DNA from: Anaeramoeba flamelloides | Taxonomy: Eukaryota > Metamonada > Anaeramoebidae | Direction of reading: 5' to 3' | Length of the DNA: 64,000 nt | Assembly (NCBI GenBank): GCA_027625915.1 | Contig: JANTQA010000012.1 | Coordinates: forward strand, 9,756,501 to 9,820,500 | Shown here: piece after piece, positions 24,001 to 34,827 of the stretch | How the letters are laid out: each line of letters begins with the position of its first letter | How positions within the stretch are numbered: position 1 is the stretch's first letter | Made by a program: the position numbers and the translations under genes | Notes under the pieces: generated by a model | The model's database searches: none | Seen by the model: the letters and a program-made list of their open reading frames with translations, nothing else | What the model was told of the DNA's origin: nothing

Positions 24001-25814
24001 TAATAAGCACGGAATACATTTATAACAGATATTTAATGTATGGCGAAAGTTATATTTGTATGGAATTAGAACAAAAAAACAAAGAGTTGAATTAATAAAG
24101 AAATAATTGGAAAATCAAAAAATAAATTATTAATTAATTTTTGGAATTTATTATGAGTAGATGTTAATAAATATAAATATTTATTGTTAATGAAAAATTT
24201 ACTCATAAACAATTTAGAATTAACAATTACAATTGTTGTGATGATAGTTTTCGAATTGATTTCCTTTTTAGAATGAGATATATTTTTTAATTTTACAATA
24301 GTTTAAATATCAAATTTGGTAATCGTATATTGTATGTATAAAGAAATAATGGTTATTTCATCGTTTTCCAATCAAAGTATCCCATATAATAATAAAAAAT
24401 TCAAGAAATGAGAAAAAAATTTTTTTTTTAATTAAAAGTAATATTACCTCAATTATTTTTTCAATTACACGAGAACCAATTTTGTGCTGCAATAAGTGTG
24501 TAATATATTCGTCTTTGTCTTTTTGATCTTTTTTTAAGCATTTAAAAATGATTTTTCGATATTCTTTCGGGTGGGTTTTGTATGCTTCAATTATATTTTG
24601 TAAAACAGGGCTTGTTAATTGATCGGTGACTAAATTTTCAATTCTATTGTTAGAAACTTTTGTTATTAACGAATCTCGAATTGTGTCTAGTATACGGCGT
24701 AATTGTTTCTTAATTTTTGGTGAATTATCTTTTGGGTCATGTAGCAACCTTAATTTTTTGAAATTTGTTTTTGTTTTTGTTTTTTTTTTTTTTTTCACAA
24801 GTAACAATAAAAGAGAAAAAATTTTTTAAAACAATTAAAATGAACTCTAAAGTCTATTATACGATCTCCAAACAAACAACGTTAAATGTTTATTCTGGGA
24901 CACACCAAATAATTTTGAAAAGCAATTACGTAATTTGATCAATTTCCAAAAAGAATAAATTATTTTTGAAGAAATTCATCATTTTTGAATAAAAAAAAAT
25001 AACAAAAAGTAAGAGCACAAACCTATCAAGTAATTCAATTATTCTTCGGACAAAATGTGTTGCACAAGTATTTCTTGCAAGTTGCATCCATTCATTTTCA
25101 ACTTCATCACACAAGAGGATTGTTAAACTTCTTAATGATTTATTTGGTGTTTCTTCTTTTTGGTTTCTTTTTTTCTTTTTTCTGGAAGGTTTTTTTTGTT
25201 CAGTAAAGAGAGCATTTTCTTCATTACCTTTTTCGTTTTTTTCTGTTTTTTTCTCCAAGTCAATATTTTGTTCAATGAAATTTGGGATAACAATTAATAA
25301 TTTTTCCAAAGCGTGAGATCCAATAACGTGATTTGCCATCATGGAAACTCTAAATTAGACGAATTGGGTTACATAGAATTTTAAAAAAAAAGAAAATCAA
25401 TAAATCGGAGAGAATTTTGGTTAGTATTTGGTCAGTCTGAAAGAGTGAAATTGTTTTTCATATTTTTTTTTTTTTTTTTTTTTTTTTTGTTGTGGTGTGA
25501 TTTGCAAACAGAATTTAATCACCAGAAAAAAAGAATCAAAAAAGAAAAAAACAAATAAGTTTTTACTTCCCAATAAAGGCAGAATAAAATTGAACCAGGT
25601 CCTGGTAAGAAATGTCAGGAAGAATTTCTTCGATTATTTTGCTTGAGATTGCATTTTTGGAGATTGTTATTTCTTTTCCTTTTGTTTCAGCAAACACATT
25701 CTCAACAAAGGCAAAATAATCTTCAGAATTCTCAAATTCTTCTGTAGACAAAGTTTTTCTTATATTTAAAAAATAACTATAACTTTCGGGTTCTAAATAG
25801 TCGTTATTATTCAT
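21050..25814 (-). CDS. NOP9: NOP9-like Pumilio-repeat nucleolar protein (759 aa, five exons)
   Basis: NOP9 is a Pumilio-fold RNA-binding protein needed for 18S rRNA maturation in the nucleolus. Exons are 25814-25567, 25349-25023, 24748-24448, 23341-22599 and 21710-21050, with joins of phase 2, 2, 0 and 2, all GT..AG. The joined frame is open. The N-terminus matches the family start (YFLNIRKTL.., then FVENVFAETKGKEI). Pumilio-type repeats follow: HVIGSHALEKLL, NTCATHFVRRIIELL, HKIGSRVIEKIIE, DPLGNYILQKFI, DASGSWIVTSFL and DKFGSFILQKCYEI. A Lys/Glu-rich insert (residues about 112-150) splits the early repeats. The last 150 residues are basic, with a run of KKDKKKD-type units suited to nucleolar retention. 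Length is somewhat above the 630-670 aa of yeast and human NOP9, mostly owing to this tail. Introns are 217, 274, 1106 and 888 bp. A PUM3/PUF6-type protein is a less likely alternative. Confidence 0.82.
21158..21254. repeat. Coding minisatellite in the NOP9 tail
   Basis: On the plus strand, units like CTTGTCTTTTTT recur about eight times with small changes. On the coding strand they give KKD and KKKD units. The frame is kept throughout. Confidence 0.8.
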
Positions 25815-26240
25815 TTTATAAGTTTGAATTAAAAAAAGTAATAAAAATAGAAAAATGAATGATTAATCCTGAATTTTTAAAGATCATAATTGGGTTTGAA
25901 GTTGTTTGTTCACTACAACAACCATAATTCTGAACAGTTCAGGTTGTGCAATTATTCAAGAGGTACTTTGAAATGAAATTTTTTACTTTTTTATGGGATT
26001 GAAATAAGGAGGAAATAAAATAATCAAGTTCAATAATTACTATTTGTTTTCAAATAAATTGAACAAAATTCTCATACAGAATTCCAAAAAAATTTTTTAA
26101 TGGATCAAACCGAAATTTGAAATGTCTAATTCTCAAATACAGTTATATTTGTTATCCTTTTAGAAATTTTGAACTTTGGTGTTTTGTTTTAATTTTTAAT
26201 AGCTATGTTTTGGGAGGTTGAATAAAAATTTTGTTTCCAT

Positions 26241-26395
26241 TTATTTTTCAATTAACTATAAAAGTTTTCTAGGAAGGTATTTGTTTTATGGTTTATAAAT
26301 TGTTAGATGTTGTGAGTTTTTAAAAATTACTATTTTGTACAATTTCCATAAAATATTTTATTTTTAGAGAACTTTTATAGTTAATTGAAAAATAA
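26241..26395. mobile_element. Short foldback element (about 155 bp)
   Basis: Arms of about 28 bp (TTTTTCAATTAACTATAAAAG at the left, its inverse at 26371-26390) flank about 95 bp of unrelated sequence. Only one copy is seen in the window, so mobility is inferred from structure alone. Confidence 0.45.
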
Positions 26396-26813
26396 TAAGT
26401 GTAGAAAAGTATAATAATTTTTTTAAAATAGAAGCCTGTGTTTTTGTTATAGAAGTCCTATACATCAACCGAACAAAGAAATGGGTAATTAACAAGATGT
26501 AAATATTGTGTTAATTTCTTAAAGTTCTTTTATTTTAAAAGAAATTCTAAAAATAAAGGATCAAATTCGAAAATTTATCTCGAAAAATAGAGTTAATTTT
26601 TATGAATAGCTTTTTATTTCCAAAAAAAAACAAAAAAATTGAGAAAATTATGAGAATAATTGTACAGAATTTTTAACATATCTCATTCCTAATTTTAAAT
26701 TTTACTTTAAACACCAAAAAGTGCACTTTCAAACTTGATTTGAACTTAGATATACTATTAGGTTGTAAACTGGATTTTAAATTTACACAAGAATACAAAA
26801 AAACCACTGATTT

Positions 26814-26925
26814 TATTTTGAAACATAGATTATAGTCATTCAGCATGCATTATTTTGATCACTGTATTTTGAAACGCTGATTATAGTATTATGTTACACT
26901 TTATTTTGATCACTGAAATTATTCG
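26814..26925. repeat. Two-copy tandem repeat, about 52 bp unit
   Basis: ATTTTGAAACATAGATTATA..TTTTGATCACTG is followed at once by ATTTTGAAACGCTGATTATA..TTTTGATCACTG. The copies are diverged at several positions. Confidence 0.7.
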
Positions 26926-27151
26926 CATAATTTTTTTTCTTACACAAATACTTTCTTACTATCAAAAAGGTAGAGTGAGGAAGATGAACTTCATTTAATT
27001 GAATAAAATTCAAGGAAATTAGTCTTATTAATTAAAAAGGTTTTAGTTCTGAAAAAACAAAATATCCAAAAAAAATTTCAGTTTATCAATTTCAAAAAAT
27101 ACCAAAAGAAAAAAAGAAAGATCTTTTGGATCTCAAAGAAAAAAATTAAAA

Positions 27152-28093
27152 TTAAGGGACTAGTCTCTATTAAATTTTTTTAGGTAAATTTAATAGAGAT
27201 TTAGAATTTTTTTTTTGCCAATTACTTAGATTTGAAATCAAAATGAAAAATTTCTTAGTATAGTAATGAAATCTTGCTAAATGACATTCATTAAATTTAG
27301 TTATTGTTTTTATATATATATAATATTTTTCCTTTTTTTCGCTTTCTTGAAAGTTACCTTTTTTCAACTTTTAGCAAAAATACAAAAAAAAAAAAAAAAT
27401 ATGAGCAAGAAATCAAAACTTTATTGTGTTTTTTGAAGACATACAAAAAAAAAATTTGAAAAATAAACCAGAAAAGGTTTTTTTGGATTCGCATGAAAAA
27501 ACAGTTTGATTCGAAAAAAATATGTAATATATGCTTTACTCTAAATAAAATATTTTCTTTCTTTTCCTGGACCATTATTTTAAATCATGAATCTGCGTTT
27601 TGAGTTTACACTCTTTTTTTTTTGTCGAATTTGAAGTTTTTTTAAGTATTCCAAAATTATCATTCGAAAAGTTTTTGTCAGAGTCAAAAAAAAATCAAAG
27701 AAAAGAATAAGAACTATTTTTTTAAAAAGTAAATATTGAGAAAACTTTTTGAGTTCTTTATAAGATCAAGTTGGATGAAAAGAAGTGAAAGAGATAATAT
27801 TCGCTAGTTTTAAATTATTTTTTCATTTTTCCAAATTAGAATAAGTATTAATTTTGAAACAATAATTAAATCCAAAATTAATCAAAAATTCTCATCGTTT
27901 AAAGATATTTTTTTTTAAAAAAATTTTAAAAATCACTTTTTTTAACGAATTGTAACTTTTTAAAAAAAAAACAAGAACAAAAAGTTCTAAGATTGAAAAA
28001 ACCTGTTTTTTTTCAATTTTAAACATGTTCTAGATAAGGAATCCTTATTCGGTTCTTGGTCAAAAAAAAAATTAATAGAGACTAGTTCCTTAA
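27152..28093. mobile_element. TTAA-bounded TIR element, family R7, long copy (942 bp)
   Basis: The left end reads TTAA-GGGACTAGTCTCTATTAAA and the right end is its inverse (TTAATAGAGACTAGTTCC-TTAA). The inner flank ATAAGGAATCCTTAT near the right end matches the short copy at 54536-54716. TTAA at both outer edges fits the piggyBac target preference, though the terminal bases are not a known piggyBac consensus. Two minus-strand frames of 65 and 73 codons inside are Phe/Lys-rich and have no recognisable domain. Confidence 0.5.
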
Positions 28094-28837
28094 AAAATCA
28101 ATCAAATGATATTCAAATCAAAAAAATTAATTTTTTTCAAAACAATTTATCTTTTCTAATTTATATTATATCAAATACTTAGATTTCTACAATTTGAAAC
28201 AAATTGTCTTATTTTCAGACAAATAAAAATAATTCTATTTCATATAATTGGTGGTTGTTTTGTTTTATTGGGTTATTTCCCAAAGTTGTTTTTTTTTTGT
28301 AATATTCTTATGAGCTACAAATAACTATAATAAAAAATGAAAATAAATCATCTAGATCTTTAGATAGTGCCAAAGAGAAACACTGAAACAAACCCAGTTG
28401 GATTCCTAATGAAAGGTAACAACGATTGAAATTAGAAATTATAGGTCACACTTTGGAATATTGTTGGAAAAACCATGGTTGTTCATTATTAGTTGTTAGA
28501 TATTGCACTTATTTAAACAAGATTTATTATTTTAATAAATTTTTACAATTAACAAAAAAAAATTTTTATCAATGAGAGATCATCCTTTGTAAAGACTATA
28601 TATAGAGGAGTTTATTTTTTCAATATATTTAAAGGGGCCTAAAATGAGAATATTATATATATAACAAGGCAATTAATACAGTTTATAAGGTATACCCCAT
28701 TTAAATAACACAATACAAAAAATAATTGTTTTGAATAAAAAATCTTAAAGGTAAGTTACAAAATGTTTTTTCGAATGGTACTTGTGTTGGAAAAAAGATA
28801 GTTCTTTATTATACACAATGGTTGTTGTGTCTTAATG

Positions 28838-28920
28838 ATTTTATTTTGTACCTTAATTTGAGATTTTTTTCATTGAAATTTGGTTAATAGTTTGTATCTT
28901 AAAAGTGAAACTCGCTGTAA
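28838..28920. mobile_element. Palindromic TA-MITE, family R1, copy K (right half only, diverged)
   Basis: Only one arm is present: TTTTGTACCTTAATTTGAGA through AAAAGTGAAACTCGCTGTAA. The opposite arm is missing. It is more diverged than copies A-J, so probably older. Confidence 0.7.
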
Positions 28921-29702
28921 TAAAAGAAAAAAGTAATAATATAGAATATAATGAAGGATTATCAAAATAACAGTTTTTTTAATACTTTCTTTTGGTAAGG
29001 AGTTTTTCTTTTATTAATTAATTTTTAAATATTTGTTGAAAAAATTTATAATTTTTTGAGATCTCCAAAACCACTCAAAAGATTTCCATATGAATCTGTG
29101 TAGATTTAAATTGTTTTCATTCGTTGGGTTGATTGATAATAACATTACAAAGAATTTCTTTTTAAAGTTAATATGTTTCTTCTTTTAATTGATATCATTT
29201 TCATTTTCAATAATGTTCCCAATTAAAAATCATGTTATCCGTTTGGTAAAAAAAGTTGAACAATATTTTAAATTGTAACCCATACTGAAAAAAGTAAAGC
29301 CAAATAAATTAATAAAAGAAAAAAGAAAAGATTCAAAGACAAAATAGATGTTACAACAAAATAATAATTTTTTAAATATTTTCTTTGAGTAAGAAGTTTT
29401 TCTTAGGGAGATCCCCAAAAAATGTCAAATTTTTCAACTAATTTTTGAATAAAAATAGATCAACCAAAGTTCTAATCAAACTGTTTGCCAAACTTTTTTT
29501 CAAGGTTCAAAACAAAACTTTTTAGAATTTGAGTTTTAGCTTTGGTAAAAGGGTAGAACAAAAACATATTTCAATCGTTCAATTTGTTGGAATTTTCTTC
29601 CTGAATGTAATAAAATATTACTGTTTCTTACAATAAATGAAATCTGTGATTTATTTTTGTATTTGTTTTCAAGAAAGCTTTCATTTTTTTCTTTTTTTAA
29701 AA

Positions 29703-32700
29703 ATGACAAACATTTTTCTTTTTGGAGTGAACACAAACGGGAAATTAGGATTAAAATCCCAAGGTGAAATAAAAGAACTTAAAAAACCAGATATTGATCC
29801 ACTTGACAAGCTTATTGTTCAAGACGTTGCATTTACAAACACCCAATCATGTTTTTTGACAAGCGAAGGAGAAGTTTATAATGTTAGCTCATCATACTCT
29901 TCAACAAAGTTAGAAATGGATAAGATCAAGCAAATCCACGGACTTGGTTCAAACCACTTTTTTGCCTTGTCCTTTTCTGGAAAGGTCTATTCATGGGGTT
30001 ACTCTTCCTCGAGTTATGGACAACTTGGAATTGGGAATTCAGGCAGCCAGACATCACCACAGCATCTGAAGTATTTTGATGATAAAAATCCAATCAAAGT
30101 TTTCGCAACAGAAGCTAAATCGTTTGTGTTATGTGAAGGTGGCAATGTCTATGCAATGGGGATTAATAACGAGTCAGATCTTGGTATTGGGAACACCACT
30201 AACCAAATGTCACCTGTCCTTGCTCATAAAGAAGTTGATAAGCTTTGGGTTGGTCATGGAGGTAATTTTTCTTTTCTTTTCTTTTTCAGAAATATTTTTT
30301 TCTCATTTTAACTTATTTTCCTTTTTTTTTGGTGTTTTGAAGAAAAAAAATACAAAAAACAAAAAAAGTTTTTTCTTTTTTTTTTTGAAAAGTAAATCTC
30401 CTTTGTTCTTTTGTTTTTGGTTTATTGTTTCTTTGTTCTCTTTTTTTTAAAAACAAGACTTTCCTCTTTTCTTTAAAATTAAAAAAACTGAGAAACTAAC
30501 ATGAGTCAACAGTTTTGATTTGAAAGAAACCCAACATTTTTTTTCAACATTTCTTTTGAAAGAAGTAAAAAAAAAATAAAAAAAGTCTTAAAACTGAGTG
30601 AATCACTTGACCACTACCAAATTTTTTTTTTTTGATTTTTTTTACATCCAAACACCACAAATGAAAAAAGATATGTTACATTTACTTTTGAAAAGTGACA
30701 AATAAAAGTTTTAAAAAATGTTCATTAAACTGTTTGACTTGATCTTTTCAACAGTTTAAGGAACACTTTTCAAAACTTTCACTCTTCATCTAACCTAAAA
30801 TGAAAGCAATTATCTTTTGATGAATAATTCAAACAAATTTTGTTTGAATGTCATTTTATGTTCACTTGTTCTTTACACACCAAAAATTTAAACAGTTGAG
30901 GGTCAAAAAAAAAAAAAAATGAAGAAATTTATAATAATCAAAGAAAAATAATTCATTGTTATTTCAAATTAAAAAAATTTTAATTTGTCTTTAACTCTCA
31001 ACACACATATTCAAAAATCAATATCGTAATTTTCATAAATTTTTTTTTATAAAATTTGTACTTTTTTCAAAAACTGTAAAACTTCTTCAATCACCCACAG
31101 CTCAGAGGTTACTTGCCAATAATCTTGAGATTTTTCTTGTCAAAAAAAACAGGAGGTTTCTAATAGCAAAAAATTCAATTTAAAAAAATTATAAAAATGT
31201 TTGGGGAAGAAACAGAAATTTGAAAATAGAAAATAATTTTCAGAAATCAAAAAACAAAAACAACCCCAAGTATTTTTATAATTTTTTTAAATTGAATTTT
31301 TTGCTATTAGAAACCTTAGAGTTTTTTTTTTTTTTACAAGAAATATATACTGTAGGCAAACCTTAAAAGTATTAATTTTGGGAAAAATTACAAATTTAGA
31401 AATAAAACTTTCCAAAAACAAGAAATAGATTTTGCCCAACATGATAATGAAAAAAATTGAACATTTGCTACTTTTTCAATTTTATTTTTTCATTTCAGTG
31501 GTGTGTAAGAAAAAACCATATTCAACACAAAATATACATTTTGAATTGATTTGTAAAAATTTTGTGTTTTATATAAAAGTATATTTAACCAAACTAGAGA
31601 ACAATTGAAAGAAAATTCTTCATTTATTTATTGAAAAATGACATTATTAAGATATTTAGGAATACAAACGATATTAAATCCAATAATATGCAGTTACATC
31701 CATTATATTTTCAATCTTTTCCTCATCAGATTAAATTTTAAGAAAAAAATTTGCTATAATTAGTGTGAAAATGTTGGGATTTCAATGGCCATTTTTTTGA
31801 ATTGATTTTAACTTGATACAAAATATTTTTTGCTCAAACAAACTTTTTTTAAATTTTATACAGAAGAAAATCTTTTTTATCTGAACTGGTAAATTTTTTT
31901 CATTTTTGTTCATACAATTTTCAGAAAATTTTAGGATCTTTCAGAAAAAAAATGTTCACAACAAAAACTCCGATTAATTATTTGAAAAATATTTATTACA
32001 AAGTTTTATTCAATACCTTCTATCATCTTTTTTTTTTACTCGTCAATCCATAAATTTCTGAACTTTTGTGAAACTTGTGAAAATAACTTCTTCACAATGA
32101 AACTATTTTTTGGTACAAGTAAATTTCCAAACAAAATGAACTTTGGTTACAGTGCAACTTTTTATTGTATCAAACTTTTTACAACTTTATTTTATTTTTT
32201 TTTTTTCATATATCAGACTTGATTGAATTCCCAACATTTTTTCGCTAGTTGTATATTCAAAATTTTATCATGGTAATTACAGTGGTGTATTTAACGCGTA
32301 TCGACAACAGTTATCCCGTAACTTAAATTTAGCTTCCTTTTTTTCAGGCTTCTGTATTATTTACATACTAATTCATGAGTAAATACCCTATTTAGATTTA
32401 AACCAGCCTTTGAGATTAGATCTTGAATTAGTATAAATCTTTAAAAAAATATTAATTGCTTTTCTTTCAAAAATTACGTCATATTTACCAAATTTCTGAG
32501 ATTAAAATGTTTTTTTTGTCAAAAATTGAAAAAATGATCTTTTTCACCATTTTTTGTCAAAAAATTCAAATTTATTCTTTCCATATTTTAATAATTCTTC
32601 TTTAAAATTTATTTCAAGAACTCTATTTCTTGTATATTTTGTAATCGACGTATTTATATGTTTCTTTGATCTCTTCGTTGAGCCAATTTTTTGATCATGG

Positions 32701-34827
32701 TTTAAATTTGAGTTATCGATTAAATTCAAAATCACGGATTATTTACACTACAGTATTTTAGAAAAAACGCTTATTTAATGATTTTACTCTATTATTTTTC
32801 CTTAAAAAAAACAAGAAAATGATCTTCTGTTTTCAAGAATTTAATTTTAAAAAAAAAAAAACTTCAATTCTCTGAAACATATTCTACCAATCCCAAATTT
32901 TTTAGATATTATTTAAAGCCTATTTTTTTTTGATTTATTTTTTTTTTTTTTTGATAAAATTTCTTTTAAATTTAAGAAGTACAAAGGAGAAAAATATGTT
33001 GACGTAAGTAATATAAATGTACTAATTCTTTGAGAGTTTCTATTTGAATTAGAACAAAATTCATATTTCCAACAAGAAAAATAGTTCAAGAGATTCGTTG
33101 ACTCACTTGATTAATACAAATAAGAAATGGTTCATGTTTTAATCTTTCCTCTATAAAAACAAAATGAGAATATTTTATACATAATAATAAAAATTTTTTG
33201 TGATTAATATTTTTTTTTTTAAATAAAGCATAGTCGTTATATCCATTTTCAAAAAGTGTGAATAAAAAAATTTCAAATGTACACATAAAATAGATGAAAA
33301 ACTTTAATAGATCGATTTTCAGGTATTTAGGAAATAATTTTGTTCACACTTTGGTAAAAACTACTTTATTTATAATCCTGGAAATGCTTTGTTGAAAATA
33401 TTATTAAAACAATTTTTTCTGAGAGAAATAAAGTCAACCAAAATTTCGAAATAAAAAAAACTCACATTAAAAATATTTTATATAAATTATTCATTTGATT
33501 TTTGAACATTTAAAAATTACAAAACAACGAAATAACAAAATAACAAAATAACGAAATGACAAAATATCAAAATAACAAAATAATAAAATATCAAAATAAT
33601 AAAATATCAAAATATCAAAATAACAAAATAACAAATTAACAAAAAAAAAAACTTTCAATAGGGCAAAGTTTTGAATTAGGATTTGACAAAAAGCTTTATG
33701 GTTTTGGATCTAATTCAGCAGGACAATTAGGACTTAATGATTTTAGCGTTCGAAGCAAACCCACAAAAATCCCATTTTTTGATGACAAATTAGTTGTTGA
33801 AATGGCATTAGGATACTCCCACAGTTTAGCTATCACAAAGGAAGGAAAAGTTTATGCGACCGGATCTTCAAACTATTTTGGAGGCTCCAGCGGAAACCAA
33901 AACACTTTTCAAGAATTAACCAAATTTTCAAAAACAAGAGTAACCCATGTCGCAGCAGGACAATACAGTAGTTTAATTTTAACTGAAACGGGCGAATTAA
34001 CGAACTATGGGCAATACTTTAATGAAGGTGATTACTATTATAGTGCAAAGGAAGTAAAGGTTCCCTTCAAAATCAATGAAAATGTAATTGAAATGAGATG
34101 TGGAGCTGGATCATATTGCTGCGCTATCCTAACCGCAAAAGACTTGATTTATGATATGAAAGACATTTTCGAAAGTGGTGCCGTTTCGGATAAGACAATT
34201 AGTAATATTAACTATCACAACGTAATTTTCGAAGCACGAATTCCCAAAAATAGAGAACTGTTATTAAGGGTTTTAAACGGTTACGGCAGCAACGAAGTAC
34301 AGCAATTCTTAAATTGGGTATATACCGGAGCAATTTCTAATGAGATTGTCGTCAAAATTGCTAATGCATCAGGTATCCAAGGAATTGAAAGTTACAATCT
34401 TTCAGACGATCTTAGAAAATTGTCCAAAGACGAAGAAAGCTACGATTTTACAATTCTTGGAAAAATTGAAGACGAAGAGGAAGACGAAGAGGAAGAAGAG
34501 GAGGAGGAGAATGAAGAGGAGGAGGAGGAAGATTATGAAGAAATACCTTGCCACAAAGTAATTCTTGCTGCGAGAAGCAAATTATTTAGAGACATGTTTG
34601 AAAATATTAAAGAGGAAGCGAACACTGTGAAAGATATATCTGGTAAATCTTTTGAATGCTTAGAAGTTTTTGTCAACTACCTATATACAGATCAGATCGA
34701 ATTTACAGCAGACCACGACGTGGAATCAATACTCGAAGAATTAGAAGACGCTGGCGAATACTATCAATTATACCAAGAACTTAATTTCAAAATGAAACTA
34801 GATAAAATAAAGGCATCCAGAAAATAA
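29703..34827 (+). CDS. RCC1-repeat / BTB-domain protein (574 aa, two exons)
   Basis: Exons are 29703-30261 and 33662-34827, joined in phase 1 (GGAG|GTAAT..CAATAG|GGCAAAG). The join restores GHGGQSFELGF. The start is the ATG at 29703, because the protein begins directly with an RCC1 strand (IFLFGVNTNGKLGL). Residues 1-335 hold about six RCC1 blades (YSWGYSSSSYGQLGIGN, YAMGINNESDLGIGN, YGFGSNSAGQLGLND, YATGSSNYFGGSSG). Residues 370-413 look like a degenerate BTB piece (NVIFEARIP..FLNWVYTGAI). Residues 445-555 are a clearer BTB domain (YDFTILG, IPCHKVILAARSKLFRDMFEN, VNYLYTD) with a run of Glu/Asp inserted at 456-480. Such proteins commonly act as Cullin-3 adaptors or small-GTPase-linked scaffolds, and the substrate here is unknown. 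The 3400-bp intron is far longer than most in the window. Confidence 0.85.
31134..31343. mobile_element. Foldback element inside the RCC1-BTB intron (210 bp)
   Basis: Arms of about 75 bp. The left, 31134-31206, contains GGTTTCTAATAGCAAAAAAT. The right, 31264-31343, is the near-exact inverse, differing mainly in homopolymer lengths. The centre is about 57 bp. High arm identity suggests a recent insertion. No other copy is seen in the window. Confidence 0.6.
32544..33286 (-). other. Possible coding remnant antisense within the RCC1-BTB intron
   Basis: Two minus-strand frames (33286-33086 and 32735-32544) have more mixed residue use than the surrounding A/T-rich frames, for example LFENGYNDYALFKKKN and KYTRNRVLEINFKEELLKYG. 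No domain is recognised, and no start or splice path joins them. They could be a decayed gene fragment or chance. Confidence 0.2.
33520..33645. repeat. A/T-rich minisatellite next to an intron acceptor
   Basis: Units of about 8-10 bp (AAAATAACAA, AAAATATCAA, AAAATAATAA) repeat about thirteen times and end 16 bp before the acceptor of RCC1-BTB exon 2. Confidence 0.8.

Larger units (their letters stand above)
25815..29702. other. 3.9-kb intergenic region with several short TIR elements
   Basis: It separates the divergently transcribed NOP9 (-) and RCC1-BTB (+) genes. It holds a small foldback (26241-26395), a 50-bp tandem duplication (26814-26925), a 942-bp TTAA-bounded element (27152-28093) and half an R1 MITE (28838-28920). 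The rest is A/T-rich with no coding signature. Confidence 0.6.

Noticed and set aside
27170-27575. Two minus-strand frames as a possible transposase of the TTAA element
   Set aside because: Phe/Lys-rich low complexity, no catalytic motif, too short.
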